A DNA stretch of 64,000 bases from Chitinophaga sp. XS-30. GTDB taxonomy: Bacteria; Bacteroidota; Bacteroidia; Chitinophagales; Chitinophagaceae. The notes under the pieces were generated by a model. It saw nothing but the letters and a program-made list of their open reading frames with translations. It was not told where the DNA came from and did not search any database. The translations under genes and the position numbers were made by a program. The stretch lies in assembly GCF_008086345.1 (NCBI RefSeq), contig NZ_CP043006.1:4214032-4278031 (forward strand), written 5' to 3'. Positions 19,902 through 28,790 of this stretch are shown here, piece after piece (within the stretch, counting starts at the first letter, position 1; each line of letters starts with the position of its first letter).

Positions 19902-20975
19902 TCAGATCAGCTTCAGCACCTCTTCGCCTATAGCCGCCGTACCGAGTATTTTATCGGCGGGCGTCTGGCTGTTGGCAATGTCCCGCGTGCGGAAACCAGC
20001 TTTGAGCACCTGGTCCACCGCATTGATCACAGCATCCGATTCCGCTTTCAGGCCGAAGGAAATATCCAGCAGCAGGGCGGCGGACAGGATGGATGCCAGC
20101 GGATTGGCAACGCCTTTGCCGGTAATATCATGCGCAGAACCGTGAATAGGCTCATATACGCCCGTACCGTCACCGATCGATGCGGAAGCGAGCATGCCCA
20201 TGGAACCGGCGATCTGGGACGCTTCGTCCGTCAGGATATCGCCAAAGAGATTGGCGGTCACCACCACATCAAAACGGCGGGGATCTTTGATCAGCAGCAT
20301 GGCGGTAGCATCTACGAACTGATGTTCTACCTCCACATCAGGGTATTCCAGCGCAACCTTCTGCACCACTTCCCGCCAGAGCCGGGAGGTTTCGATCACA
20401 TTGGCCTTGTCTACCGAGCACAGCTTTTTGCGCCTGGTCCTTGCGGCATCAAATGCCTTGCGGGCGATGCGCTCTACTTCATAACGGCTGTATTCTGCAA
20501 TATCGTAAGCGGTATCACCATCGTTCTTCCTGCCTTTTTCACCAAAATAAATATCACCGGTCAGCTCCCGGAAGAAAAGGATGTCCGCGCCTTTCAGTAT
20601 CTCCGGTTTGATGCTGGAAGCGTCCAGCAGCTCATCGAACAGTTTGATGGGGCGGAGGTTGGCATACAGGCCAAGTTCTTTCCGCATTCTGAGCAAACCC
20701 TGCTCCGGCCGTACTTTGGCGGAGGGATCGTTATCGTATTTCGGATGGCCTACCGCACCGAACAGCACGGCATCGGACTTCCTCATTTTCTCGAGGGACT
20801 CATCCGGCAGGGGATTTCCCGTAGCCTCAATGGCAACATGCCCGATCAATGCTTCATCATACGTAAAGGTATGCCCGAACTTTGCCGCTATCCTGTCCAG
20901 CACTTTTTTGCCGACTGCGGTTACTTCCTGTCCAATTCCGTCTCCCGGAACAATTAAAATATGTTTGCTTGCCAT
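19902..20975 (-). CDS. leuB: 3-isopropylmalate dehydrogenase
   Basis: Third step of leucine synthesis: NAD-dependent oxidation and decarboxylation of 3-isopropylmalate, in the cytosol. The protein has 357 residues, a normal length. Motifs include ILIVPGDGIGQEVT at the N-terminus, LFFRELTGDIYFGEKGRKN for substrate binding, and the metal/NAD region NLFGDILTDEASQIAGSMGM and EPIHGSAHDI. It is last in the leuC-leuD-LeuA-like-leuB operon, nine bases after the preceding gene. Confidence 0.97.
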   Translation of the reverse strand: MASKHILIVPGDGIGQEVTAVGKKVLDRIAAKFGHTFTYDEALIGHVAIEATGNPLPDESLEKMRKSDAVLFGAVGHPKYDNDPSAKVRPEQGLLRMRKELGLYANLRPIKLFDELLDASSIKPEILKGADILFFRELTGDIYFGEKGRKNDGDTAYDIAEYSRYEVERIARKAFDAARTRRKKLCSVDKANVIETSRLWREVVQKVALEYPDVEVEHQFVDATAMLLIKDPRRFDVVVTANLFGDILTDEASQIAGSMGMLASASIGDGTGVYEPIHGSAHDITGKGVANPLASILSAALLLDISFGLKAESDAVINAVDQVLKAGFRTRDIANSQTPADKILGTAAIGEEVLKLI

Positions 20976-20984
20976 AAAGGTGTA

Positions 20985-22505
20985 TTAGATGAGATTCAAC
21001 ATTTTTTGTGTGGCCTTGATCGCCGAAACGGTCTGATCACTGTCCAGCCCCCTTGTTTTGAATTCCTTGCCGGAAAAGCTCCAGGTGATGATGGTTTCGC
21101 ACAAGGCATCGCTTTTGCCGCCGGGCGGTATGCGCACCGCATAATCCGCCAGCAGGGGCAATTCCTGTTTCCTTCTTTTGTACACCTTTTTCAGGGCGTT
21201 CATAAAGGCGTCATATTGACCGTCTCCCGGGGCATGTTCCTCAAACAGTTCTCCCTGCACGGAGATCTTTATCGTCACGGAAGGCTGGAGGTTTTTGGAA
21301 TGGGTGAGCACGTAATCCTGTATCTGCACTTTTTCGTCGAAGCGGCTGCTGTCCAGAATATCGGAGATAATGTAAGGCAGGTCCGCCTGGGTCACCATTT
21401 CCTTGCGGTCGCCCAGTTCAATGATCCGTTGTGTGACCTTTTTCAGATCAGGTTCGGAAAGCTGGATGCCCAGCTGCTGCAGGTTATTTTCGATATTGGC
21501 CTTGCCGCTGGTTTTGCCCAGGGCGTATTTGCGCTGGCGCCCGAAACGCTCGGGCATCAGATCGCTGAAATAGAGCTTGTTCTTTTTATCGCCATCCGCA
21601 TGGATGCCGGCCGTTTGCGTGAATACGTTCTCTCCCACCACGGGCTTGTTGGCCGGTATGCGGAAGCCGGAGAAGGTTTCTACAAGCTTGCTCACATGAT
21701 AGAGCGATTTTTCGGCCACGGCGGTCTTCACTTCCGGCATAAAATCATGCAGCACAGCGATGGCGCTGGCCAGCGGCGCATTCCCTGCCCTTTCTCCCAT
21801 CCCGTTGATGGTCAAGTGAATGCCATGCGCACCGGCTTTTACGCCTTCCAGCACATTGGCGGTACCAAGATCGTAATCGTTATGCGCATGAAAATCGAAA
21901 TGCAGTGCAGGATAGCGCTGTACGATGGCGGTAACGTATTCCTGCACTTCAGAAGGCACCAGCACACCGAGGGTATCCGGCAGCATGACCCTTTTAACGG
22001 GTTGCTGCTGCAGGAAATCCAGGTATTGGAATACATAATCCCGGGAATGGCGCATACCATTGCTCCAGTCCTCCAGGTAAACATTGCATTCCAGTCCTTT
22101 TTTCTGCGCAAGGACGATCACTGCGGCCACTTCCTCGAAATGCTGCTCGGGTTTTTTCTTCAGCTGATGCGTCAGGTGGTTGAGCGAACCTTTGGTGAGG
22201 AGATTCATGACCTTTGCACCGGCCTTCTGCATCCATTCTACGGAAACGGCGCCATCCACAAAGGTGAGCACCTCTACCCTGTTCAGGAAACCCTTGGCTT
22301 TGGCCCATTTGGTAATGGCCTTTACCGCGGCAAATTCTCCTTCGGACACACGGGCGGAGGCTATTTCAATGCGGTCTACCTTTACTTCGGTGAGTAAAAG
22401 CTGGGCAATGGTCAGTTTTTCTAACGGAGAAAAAGAAACGCCGCTGGTCTGCTCACCATCGCGGAGCGTGGTATCCATGATCTCTACATAACGCTGGACT
22501 GGCAT
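20985..22505 (-). CDS. 2-isopropylmalate/citramalate synthase family protein with LeuA regulatory domain
   Basis: 506 residues. The N-terminal HMGL-like TIM barrel has EIMDTTLRDGEQTSGVSF (metal Asp) and the metal-binding FDFHAHNDYDLG, plus NGMGERAGNAPL. The C-terminal part (about 370-506) is a LeuA dimer/regulatory domain, which binds leucine or isoleucine as feedback inhibitor in relatives. Placement between leuD and leuB supports a role in leucine synthesis (condensing 2-oxoisovalerate with acetyl-CoA). A citramalate synthase role with pyruvate, feeding isoleucine, cannot be excluded, so no symbol is given. Confidence 0.9.
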   Translation of the reverse strand: MPVQRYVEIMDTTLRDGEQTSGVSFSPLEKLTIAQLLLTEVKVDRIEIASARVSEGEFAAVKAITKWAKAKGFLNRVEVLTFVDGAVSVEWMQKAGAKVMNLLTKGSLNHLTHQLKKKPEQHFEEVAAVIVLAQKKGLECNVYLEDWSNGMRHSRDYVFQYLDFLQQQPVKRVMLPDTLGVLVPSEVQEYVTAIVQRYPALHFDFHAHNDYDLGTANVLEGVKAGAHGIHLTINGMGERAGNAPLASAIAVLHDFMPEVKTAVAEKSLYHVSKLVETFSGFRIPANKPVVGENVFTQTAGIHADGDKKNKLYFSDLMPERFGRQRKYALGKTSGKANIENNLQQLGIQLSEPDLKKVTQRIIELGDRKEMVTQADLPYIISDILDSSRFDEKVQIQDYVLTHSKNLQPSVTIKISVQGELFEEHAPGDGQYDAFMNALKKVYKRRKQELPLLADYAVRIPPGGKSDALCETIITWSFSGKEFKTRGLDSDQTVSAIKATQKMLNLI

Positions 22506-22521
22506 AGTCTTGAAGGCTGTT

Positions 22522-23118
22522 TTAATACAAACTCTTTGCGGCGAATGACTGTATCTCGTCTTTCATCGCCTGGAGATAATCGATATCGTCAAAACCGTTT
22601 GTGAGGTTATGTTTTTTGTAGCTGTTGATATCGAATGATTCGCTTTCTCCTGTTGCCAGGATGGTGATCTTTTGTTCCGGCAGGTTCACTTCCAGTTCCG
22701 TAGCCGGATCGGCCTCGATGGCCGTGGAGATCTTGTCCAGGAACGCCGGGCTGACGGTAACGGGCAGTATGCCGATGTTCAGGGAATTATTCTTGAAGAT
22801 ATCCGCAAAGAAGCTGGACACGACGCAACGGAACCCGTAGTCGTATATCGCCCAGGCTGCGTGCTCCCGGCTGCTGCCGCTGCCGAAATTCTTGCCGCCC
22901 ACCAGTATTTTGCCGGAATAGATGGGATTATTGAGCACAAAATCGGGCTTGGGAGTGCCGTCCGTATTATACCGCCAGTCGCGGAACAGGTTGTCCCCAA
23001 AGCCTTTGCGTTCGGTTGCTTTCAGAAAGCGCGCGGGGATGATCTGGTCGGTGTCCACATTCTCGATGGGCATCGGAACAGCGGAGCTTTTTAAAATCGT
23101 GAATTTATCGTAAGCCAT
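22522..23118 (-). CDS. leuD: 3-isopropylmalate dehydratase small subunit
   Basis: Small subunit of isopropylmalate isomerase. With LeuC it interconverts 2- and 3-isopropylmalate. The chosen start (complement at 23116-23118) gives 198 residues, typical of LeuD, beginning MAYDKFTILKSSAVPMPIEN. Motifs include NVDTDQIIPARFLK and GKNFGSGSSREHAAWAI. An open frame reaches 23211, but the extra N-terminus is not family-like. It lies 119 bases after leuC and 16 before the LeuA-like gene. Confidence 0.96.
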   Translation of the reverse strand: MAYDKFTILKSSAVPMPIENVDTDQIIPARFLKATERKGFGDNLFRDWRYNTDGTPKPDFVLNNPIYSGKILVGGKNFGSGSSREHAAWAIYDYGFRCVVSSFFADIFKNNSLNIGILPVTVSPAFLDKISTAIEADPATELEVNLPEQKITILATGESESFDINSYKKHNLTNGFDDIDYLQAMKDEIQSFAAKSLY

Positions 23119-23237
23119 GATGAGTTGATCGTTTTTATGAATTTTCAGATATCGGGGCGTTGGAAACCGCCCGCATTTCCGGTTGGTGCCTGTTGCCTGC
23201 CGGTGTTCCAAGCCCGGCCTGCCGCCATGCAGCCGGA

Positions 23238-24647
23238 TCAGTCCGCCAGCAGCACCCGTGGGTCCGTTACCACACCGGTTACGGCTGCAGCTGCGGCTAC
23301 GAGGGGGCTTGCCAGCATCGTCCGGGAGCCGGGGCCCTGGCGGCCTTCGAAGTTCCGGTTGCTGGTGCTCACCGCGTATTTGCCTGCGGGTATCTTGTCG
23401 TCATTCATAGCGAGACAAGCGGAACAACCCGGTTGGCGGAGCTGGAAACCCGCCTCTGTCAATATATCCAGTATGCCTTCTTCCTTGATCTGCTGTTCCA
23501 CGATATGCGAGCCGGGCACGATCCAGGCCGTAACATGGTCCGCCTTTTTCCGGCCTTTAACGATAGCGGCAAAAGCGCGGAAGTCCTCAATACGGCCATT
23601 GGTACAGCTGCCGATAAATACGTAGTCTACTTTCTTGCCCAGCATTCCTTCTTTTTCGTGAAAACCCATGTATTCCAGGGACTTTTCGTAGCTGGCTTTG
23701 CTGCCGCCGGTGTCGGCCGCAACAGGGATGTGTTGGGTGATGCCCATGCCCATACCTGGATTGGTGCCGTAGGTGATCATGGGTTCTATATCTGCCGCGT
23801 TGTAGTTGTATTCGATGTCGAAAACCGCGCCTTCATCCGTCTTCAGCGTTTTCCAGTAAGCCAGCGCTTTATCCCAGGCTTCGCCCTTCGGCGCTTTATC
23901 ACGACCTTTAATATAAGCGAAGGTGGTTTCGTCCGGAGCGATCATACCGCCACGGGCGCCCATTTCAATGCTCATATTGCACACGGTCATACGGCCTTCC
24001 ATGCTCATGTTCCTGAACACTTCACCCGCGAATTCCACAAAGTATCCTGTGGCGCCTGCCGCTGTGAGTTGCGAGATGATGTACAGCACCACATCTTTGG
24101 ATGTAACACCTTTATCCAGCTGGCCATTCACATTGATGCGCATTTTCTTAGGCTTGGGCTGCATGATGCATTGGGAGGACAGCACCATTTCCACTTCAGA
24201 GGTGCCGATACCAAATGCGATAGCGCCAAAAGCGCCATGGGTGGAGGTATGTGAGTCCCCGCAAACAATGGTCATACCCGGGAGGGTGATGCCGTTCTCC
24301 GGGCCTACCACATGTACAATGCCGTTCTTGGGATTACCCAGCCCCCAGTGGGAGATGCCGTATTTGGCGGAATTGGTTTCCAGGGCTTTCAGCTGATTGG
24401 CGGAAAGCGGGTCCTGCACCGGTAAGTGCTGGTTGATGGTAGGTGTATTGTGATCGGCCGTAGCAAATGTTTTCTCGGGGAACATCACCTTCACCTTCCT
24501 GTTCTCTAACCCCAGAAATGCTACAGGGCTCGTTACTTCGTGGATAAAATGCCGGTCGATAAAAAACACATCTGGTCCGTCTTCAATTTTCCTGACCACA
24601 TGCGCATCCCATACTTTGTCAAATAATGTAGTGGGTATTTTGCTCAT
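23238..24647 (-). CDS. leuC: 3-isopropylmalate dehydratase large subunit
   Basis: Large, iron-sulfur subunit of isopropylmalate isomerase, 469 residues, aconitase superfamily. 4Fe-4S ligands are in [14 protein letters not shown] and in [11 protein letters not shown]. Other family blocks are [16 protein letters not shown] and [20 protein letters not shown]. It is the first gene of the leucine operon on the minus strand. The 213-base gap upstream is AT-rich on the leuC side. No leader peptide or attenuator was clear there. Confidence 0.97.
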   Translation of the reverse strand: MSKIPTTLFDKVWDAHVVRKIEDGPDVFFIDRHFIHEVTSPVAFLGLENRKVKVMFPEKTFATADHNTPTINQHLPVQDPLSANQLKALETNSAKYGISHWGLGNPKNGIVHVVGPENGITLPGMTIVCGDSHTSTHGAFGAIAFGIGTSEVEMVLSSQCIMQPKPKKMRINVNGQLDKGVTSKDVVLYIISQLTAAGATGYFVEFAGEVFRNMSMEGRMTVCNMSIEMGARGGMIAPDETTFAYIKGRDKAPKGEAWDKALAYWKTLKTDEGAVFDIEYNYNAADIEPMITYGTNPGMGMGITQHIPVAADTGGSKASYEKSLEYMGFHEKEGMLGKKVDYVFIGSCTNGRIEDFRAFAAIVKGRKKADHVTAWIVPGSHIVEQQIKEEGILDILTEAGFQLRQPGCSACLAMNDDKIPAGKYAVSTSNRNFEGRQGPGSRTMLASPLVAAAAAVTGVVTDPRVLLAD

Positions 24648-24792
24648 TTTTTCATAATTTAAAAGGTAATGGCAAAATTCTTAAAATTTGTCCATAAATT
24701 CTGCTTTTTTGTCTGATTTTTTCTAATATGGCAGTCGAAAGACGGTTAATATTGGTATGTAATTGATTATCAACAAATTACACTAAAGACAA

Positions 24793-24820
24793 TAAAAAAG
24801 CAGCGGGGATACCGCTGCTT
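24793..24820 (-). terminator. Terminator of the mannan utilisation locus (minus strand)
   Basis: Read on the minus strand, AAGCAGCGG pairs perfectly with CCGCTGCTT across a five-base loop, followed by TTTTTATT. It lies 40 bases after the GH76 stop, ending the long GH18-to-GH76 locus before leuC. Confidence 0.85.
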
Positions 24821-24860
24821 GTTATGTGTAAATAAAGATGTGGTTATATCAGGACGGGCA

Positions 24861-26003
24861 TCAGTCGATCAGCTCCAGTTCCTTCAGTTTTGCCACCGCT
24901 TCTATCAGCATGGCCCCGCTCAGTTGTGTGGAGAGGTCTGTTGTTGTCAGCGGCACCGTCCACCGGGTGCCGAAGAGTATCTGCGGTCTCGATGTGCCCT
25001 GCAGCCACAGGGTTTCAGCATTCAGCTTGAGAAAATTGACGAATTTCGCCTGGTCTGTGCTGTTCAGGAAACCATCTGTGATCAGCAACATCATATACCG
25101 CACCAGGATACCTTTGAACAGGCCGCCATCTCCCCCGCCTTCATCTTTCAGCACATTTCCCTGTGTCATATCGCCGGTGAGGGAATTGTTGGCGGTCTTC
25201 AGCGCATCATTGAGGTAGACGTTCTCCCCTGTGATCTTGTACAACTCGATACCGGCGCCGATGTACACCCCCTGGTTGTAGGTGAATTTCCAGTCTTTAT
25301 TGGTCCCGGTACCATCCAGCCCGTCCCATACCAGGCCGGTAACCGGGTCTACGAGGTAGGTCTTTTGCCACTGGTAGATCCGTTTGGCCCAGTCGAGGTC
25401 CGCAGGGTCCTGGTTAAGCTGGTACATTCGTGCCGCAATAATGGCGGCAGGAGCATTGGCGGGGGTATTCTTATTTCCCCGGTCTTTGTTCCAATAGATA
25501 CCGCCGCCCCAGGTTTCATCCCAGCCGCCTTTGATATCCGTCCACAATTGCTCCGCCACTGTCTTGAATTTTGCGTCGCTGGTGGTTTCATAGGCACGCA
25601 GGCAGGAGAGCGCCATCCATTCCATATCATCATAAAAATGATTGACATAGGTATTGCCGTTCTTTGCTTTCATGCCATCCAGCAACTCATCCATCCGGGT
25701 CCTGACCTGCGGGTCGTTTGTCCGTTGGTACGCGTCTACCAGCACATCCAGCACATGGGCATTGCGCCAGTAGTGAAAATCGGTCTTTCCTGCGCTGTTC
25801 TCGTTATAGTATTTGCCCGACTGGTTATAAAAATTAGCGATCAGGGAAGTGTAGGATGAATCCGCTATCGCGGGCCAATTGTACACGTAAGCTGTTTTCC
25901 CCGCACCCGGTCCCGGGCCATCGTCCACCGGTTCCTTGAGACAGGAGCTCAGCGAGGCGGTCAGCGCCAGTGCAAATGATACGTTCTTGAATAAACCCTT
26001 CAT
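24861..26003 (-). CDS. Glycoside hydrolase family 76 lipoprotein (endo-alpha-1,6-mannanase-like)
   Basis: 380 residues with lipoprotein signal (lipobox LSSC, Cys21), so probably on the cell surface or in the periplasm. The (alpha/alpha)6 barrel family GH76 is recognised by the aspartate pair in NHFYDDMEWMALS (Asp125, Asp126), the catalytic pair of the family, and by HYWRNAHVLDVLVDAYQRT and WWDETWGG-like text (GGWDETWGGGIYWNKD). GH76 enzymes cut alpha-1,6-mannan backbones of fungal cell walls. It is the last gene of the SusC/D/E locus, seven bases after the SusE-like gene, which fits a mannan substrate. Confidence 0.92.
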   Translation of the reverse strand: MKGLFKNVSFALALTASLSSCLKEPVDDGPGPGAGKTAYVYNWPAIADSSYTSLIANFYNQSGKYYNENSAGKTDFHYWRNAHVLDVLVDAYQRTNDPQVRTRMDELLDGMKAKNGNTYVNHFYDDMEWMALSCLRAYETTSDAKFKTVAEQLWTDIKGGWDETWGGGIYWNKDRGNKNTPANAPAAIIAARMYQLNQDPADLDWAKRIYQWQKTYLVDPVTGLVWDGLDGTGTNKDWKFTYNQGVYIGAGIELYKITGENVYLNDALKTANNSLTGDMTQGNVLKDEGGGDGGLFKGILVRYMMLLITDGFLNSTDQAKFVNFLKLNAETLWLQGTSRPQILFGTRWTVPLTTTDLSTQLSGAMLIEAVAKLKELELID

Positions 26004-26010
26004 GCGTCAG

Positions 26011-27144
26011 TTATTTTATGATTACTTCATGCGTGTAGTTCTTGTCTGCCTGGAAGTACACTTTTACGTCGCAGGCCTTTGTATCCACTTCGGTCATGAA
26101 CTTGTAGCAGTAGTTCCAGCGGTCGTTATTCGTGATAGGCTTCAGTTCCCAAAAAGACAATGGTGTGGCGCTGGTGGGACGGCTGTTATCCGCATTGGAG
26201 CTGCCTACCCATTCCTGGCCATCCACGCCTTCCGCATCCTTCACGTTCAGGCGGAACTTGTACCGTTCATCGCGGCCCCAGGACTCCTGTCTGAAGGTGA
26301 TCACCTTGTCATGGAAAGCCCAGGTGCTGTTGCCTTCATAGGCAAGGTCGTACATGATCTCGTCATTGGGCGCAAACCACAGGCCGATGCCGGTGATCTC
26401 GGTGGCGGTGACCGTAGCATTGTTGAAGTCCAGCCGCAGGCGGTACACTTTGGTGCCGCCGCTGTGGGTGCTTTCACCGTTTTCTCTCAGCAGCGCCCCT
26501 TCCATGTAGAAGGTGTTGGGCGTACCGGTATTACGGTCAATGAACTGGAATGTACCGTCTTTCAGGGAAGTATAGATCTCGAAAACGCCGGCGGTGAGGG
26601 CTTTCATTTTTTGTGCGTTGGCGAGGTCTGCTCCCGCTTCGGTCGCTTCACCGGTCAGGAAAACGTCCACCGGAATTTCAGCAAAGCCGTTTGGCCGCTC
26701 TACTTCGATGGTACGGGTTTCCTTGGAAGCCTGGATATTGAATCCTTTCGAAGCATATACCGCCCATTTCAGCTTGCCGATGCCGAGAGCCGGGATGCCC
26801 GCTTTACCGGCCATGCTGTTCAGGTCCTTGTGCGAAAGGGTCAGTTTGTTCTGAATGCCGCCGCCGTCTGACGCGATCCTGGCCACCGGCTCGGAGAAAT
26901 CGCCATCGGCTTCATCGAACACCACTTCATACAAAACGAGGGAACCGTCTTCCGCCCGTGCCTGCTCCCATTCAAAGCTAACCGTAGCGCTGGTGGCAGG
27001 TTGCAGCTTGGTGTATTTATCATTTACCGGTGCGGTGAGCTTTTCCACCGGCATGATATTCGTATTCAGTTTATAATCGTCTCTTTTACAACCGGCGAAA
27101 ATGGCAGGCAGAGCGATGAGGAATGCAGCTATATATCTTTTCAT
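26011..27144 (-). CDS. SusE/SusF-like outer-membrane glycan-binding lipoprotein
   Basis: 377 residues with lipoprotein signal (MKRYIAAFLIALPAIFAGC, Cys19). The N-terminal Ig-like SusE domain is seen in PVNDKYTKLQPATSATVSFE and YEVVFDEADGDFSEPV. The C-terminal half has repeated beta-rich SusE/F-type binding modules (FAEIPVDVFLTGEATEAG and later). It has no enzyme motif; it should hold glycan at the outer surface for the SusC/D pair. It lies between SusD (24 bases) and GH76 (7 bases), the usual place for this class. Confidence 0.88.
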   Translation of the reverse strand: MKRYIAAFLIALPAIFAGCKRDDYKLNTNIMPVEKLTAPVNDKYTKLQPATSATVSFEWEQARAEDGSLVLYEVVFDEADGDFSEPVARIASDGGGIQNKLTLSHKDLNSMAGKAGIPALGIGKLKWAVYASKGFNIQASKETRTIEVERPNGFAEIPVDVFLTGEATEAGADLANAQKMKALTAGVFEIYTSLKDGTFQFIDRNTGTPNTFYMEGALLRENGESTHSGGTKVYRLRLDFNNATVTATEITGIGLWFAPNDEIMYDLAYEGNSTWAFHDKVITFRQESWGRDERYKFRLNVKDAEGVDGQEWVGSSNADNSRPTSATPLSFWELKPITNNDRWNYCYKFMTEVDTKACDVKVYFQADKNYTHEVIIK

Positions 27145-27168
27145 AACAGTGAGTTTAAGATTGATGGA

Positions 27169-28776
27169 TTATTGCCAATCCGGATTCTGGCCCAGGTTTT
27201 TATTCTGATCGCGTTCAAACGTAGGCACCGGCCACAGGTAATGTTTCGGATCTTCAAACCGCCGGCTTTCCACGATGATATAGCCATCCGGGTCTTTGTT
27301 AAAGGCGCCGGAGCTGACTTTAATGCCTCTCACCGGCCGGTTCATCACCTCATCGGAGATCTTCCAGCGGCGGATATCAAAAGCACGCACGCTTTCAAAT
27401 GCCAGTTCAGACCGTCTTTCCCGGCGTACGATCGCTCTCATCTGCGGCTGCGTGGCCGTAGGGAATACGGTAGCGCCGGCATCCGTAAAACCGGCCCGGA
27501 TGCGCAGTGCACGGATGGTCTTGTTCCAGATATCCGCATTCATTTCGTTCAATTCTGTCATTGCTTCCGCATACATCAGCAATACTTCCGCGTAGCGGAT
27601 CATCGGGAGGTTGAGCCCGGAGTTGTAATTCGGCGTTGTGGGATCGTAGTGCTTCCTGAAATAGTAACCGGTAGGCGAAGCGCCCTGATCGTCCACGCTG
27701 TTGGTGGAGGGAACGGAGCCGGGCTGGGTAAGGATGGTCTGTACCTGGCCTTCAAAATCGGTGATGGTGGAGCCGTGATGCAGGATGGTGGCCCTGAAAC
27801 GAGGGTCCCTGTTCACATACGGATCGTTCTCGTTATACCCTGAACCGCTTTCGCGGATGGCTTTTCCGTTCATCATGATATAGTCGTCCACCAGGTCCTG
27901 CGTGGGCACCAGCGTGCTTCGCAGCAGGGCTACGGTCTGCGGGAGAAAGCTGCGTTGCGTGCCGAATGTTCTGCCACCGCCATACTGCAGGTCCAGGATC
28001 ACTTCGTTATTGAATTCATTGGCTACGGTGAACAGGTTGGCGTAATTGCCCAGGAGACCGTAGGTGCCGTTCTCTGTAGAATTGACCAGCAACTCGCATT
28101 CCTTTTTCACTTCTCCCCACTCTCCTTTTTTGAGGCGGACCTTTGCGCTGAGCGCGATGGCGGCGCCACGGGTGATACGGCCCCTGTCCTTCTCGGCATA
28201 CTGGGTATTCACGGGCAGGTCGCTCCGGATATCTGACAGCTCATCCAGTATAAAATCCAGCACGGAGCTTTGGGCCGTGCGGGCGATGGACCTGGATTCA
28301 TCTACAGAGATCAGCGTAGTGAAAAACGGCACATCACCGAACCAGTCGGTCAGCTCAAAGTAGGAATATGCGCGGATGAACCGGGCTTCTGCGATGATGC
28401 GGCGTTTCAATGTTTCATTGATCACCGGCACCTTGTCTATATTCTCCAGTACGATGTGACATTTACGGATGGCGCCGTAGCGGTATGACCATTCGCTGCT
28501 CACCCGTTGATTGGCGGGATCATAGCTGCCTCCTGCCACAAGCGACACGCCGCTGAATCCGGTTCCGGCCACATAAGCATTATCGCTCAGGGCTTCGTTG
28601 CCGAAATAATAGAAGTCGTTGGACATGTTCTCATAACAACTGGCGAGGGCATCAAGCGCATCCTGCTCATCCCTCCAGTAAGCCTCTTCAGTGAACTCCC
28701 GCGTGTTCGGCTGATCCAGCTTGCGGCAGCTGAACAGTGCGGAGGTGCAACATATTATCAGGAATAATTTTTTCAT
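27169..28776 (-). CDS. RagB/SusD family nutrient-uptake outer-membrane lipoprotein
   Basis: 535 residues with lipoprotein signal (LFSC, Cys17). It is a SusD-type lid over the SusC barrel that binds the glycan. Family hallmarks are the N-terminal TREFTEEAYWRDEQDALDAL, the TPR-like helices (IIAEARFIRAYSYFELTDWF) and the C-terminal AIVRRERRSELAFESVRAFD followed by WPVPTFERDQNKNLGQNPDW, a classic ending. It is 14 bases downstream of its SusC partner. Confidence 0.96.
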   Translation of the reverse strand: MKKLFLIICCTSALFSCRKLDQPNTREFTEEAYWRDEQDALDALASCYENMSNDFYYFGNEALSDNAYVAGTGFSGVSLVAGGSYDPANQRVSSEWSYRYGAIRKCHIVLENIDKVPVINETLKRRIIAEARFIRAYSYFELTDWFGDVPFFTTLISVDESRSIARTAQSSVLDFILDELSDIRSDLPVNTQYAEKDRGRITRGAAIALSAKVRLKKGEWGEVKKECELLVNSTENGTYGLLGNYANLFTVANEFNNEVILDLQYGGGRTFGTQRSFLPQTVALLRSTLVPTQDLVDDYIMMNGKAIRESGSGYNENDPYVNRDPRFRATILHHGSTITDFEGQVQTILTQPGSVPSTNSVDDQGASPTGYYFRKHYDPTTPNYNSGLNLPMIRYAEVLLMYAEAMTELNEMNADIWNKTIRALRIRAGFTDAGATVFPTATQPQMRAIVRRERRSELAFESVRAFDIRRWKISDEVMNRPVRGIKVSSGAFNKDPDGYIIVESRRFEDPKHYLWPVPTFERDQNKNLGQNPDWQ

Positions 28777-28790
28777 AATTCACTTGTTTA

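Noticed and set aside
20961-22397. 478-codon open frame on the plus strand
   Set aside because: It is antisense to the LeuA-like gene. Its product is rich in His, Phe and Gln with no domain, while the minus strand has a full family match.
23160-24254. 364-codon plus-strand frame
   Set aside because: Antisense to leuC, which has iron-sulfur motifs and the right length.
24819-25859. 346-codon plus-strand frame
   Set aside because: Antisense to the GH76 gene, which has a signal, catalytic aspartates and operon position.
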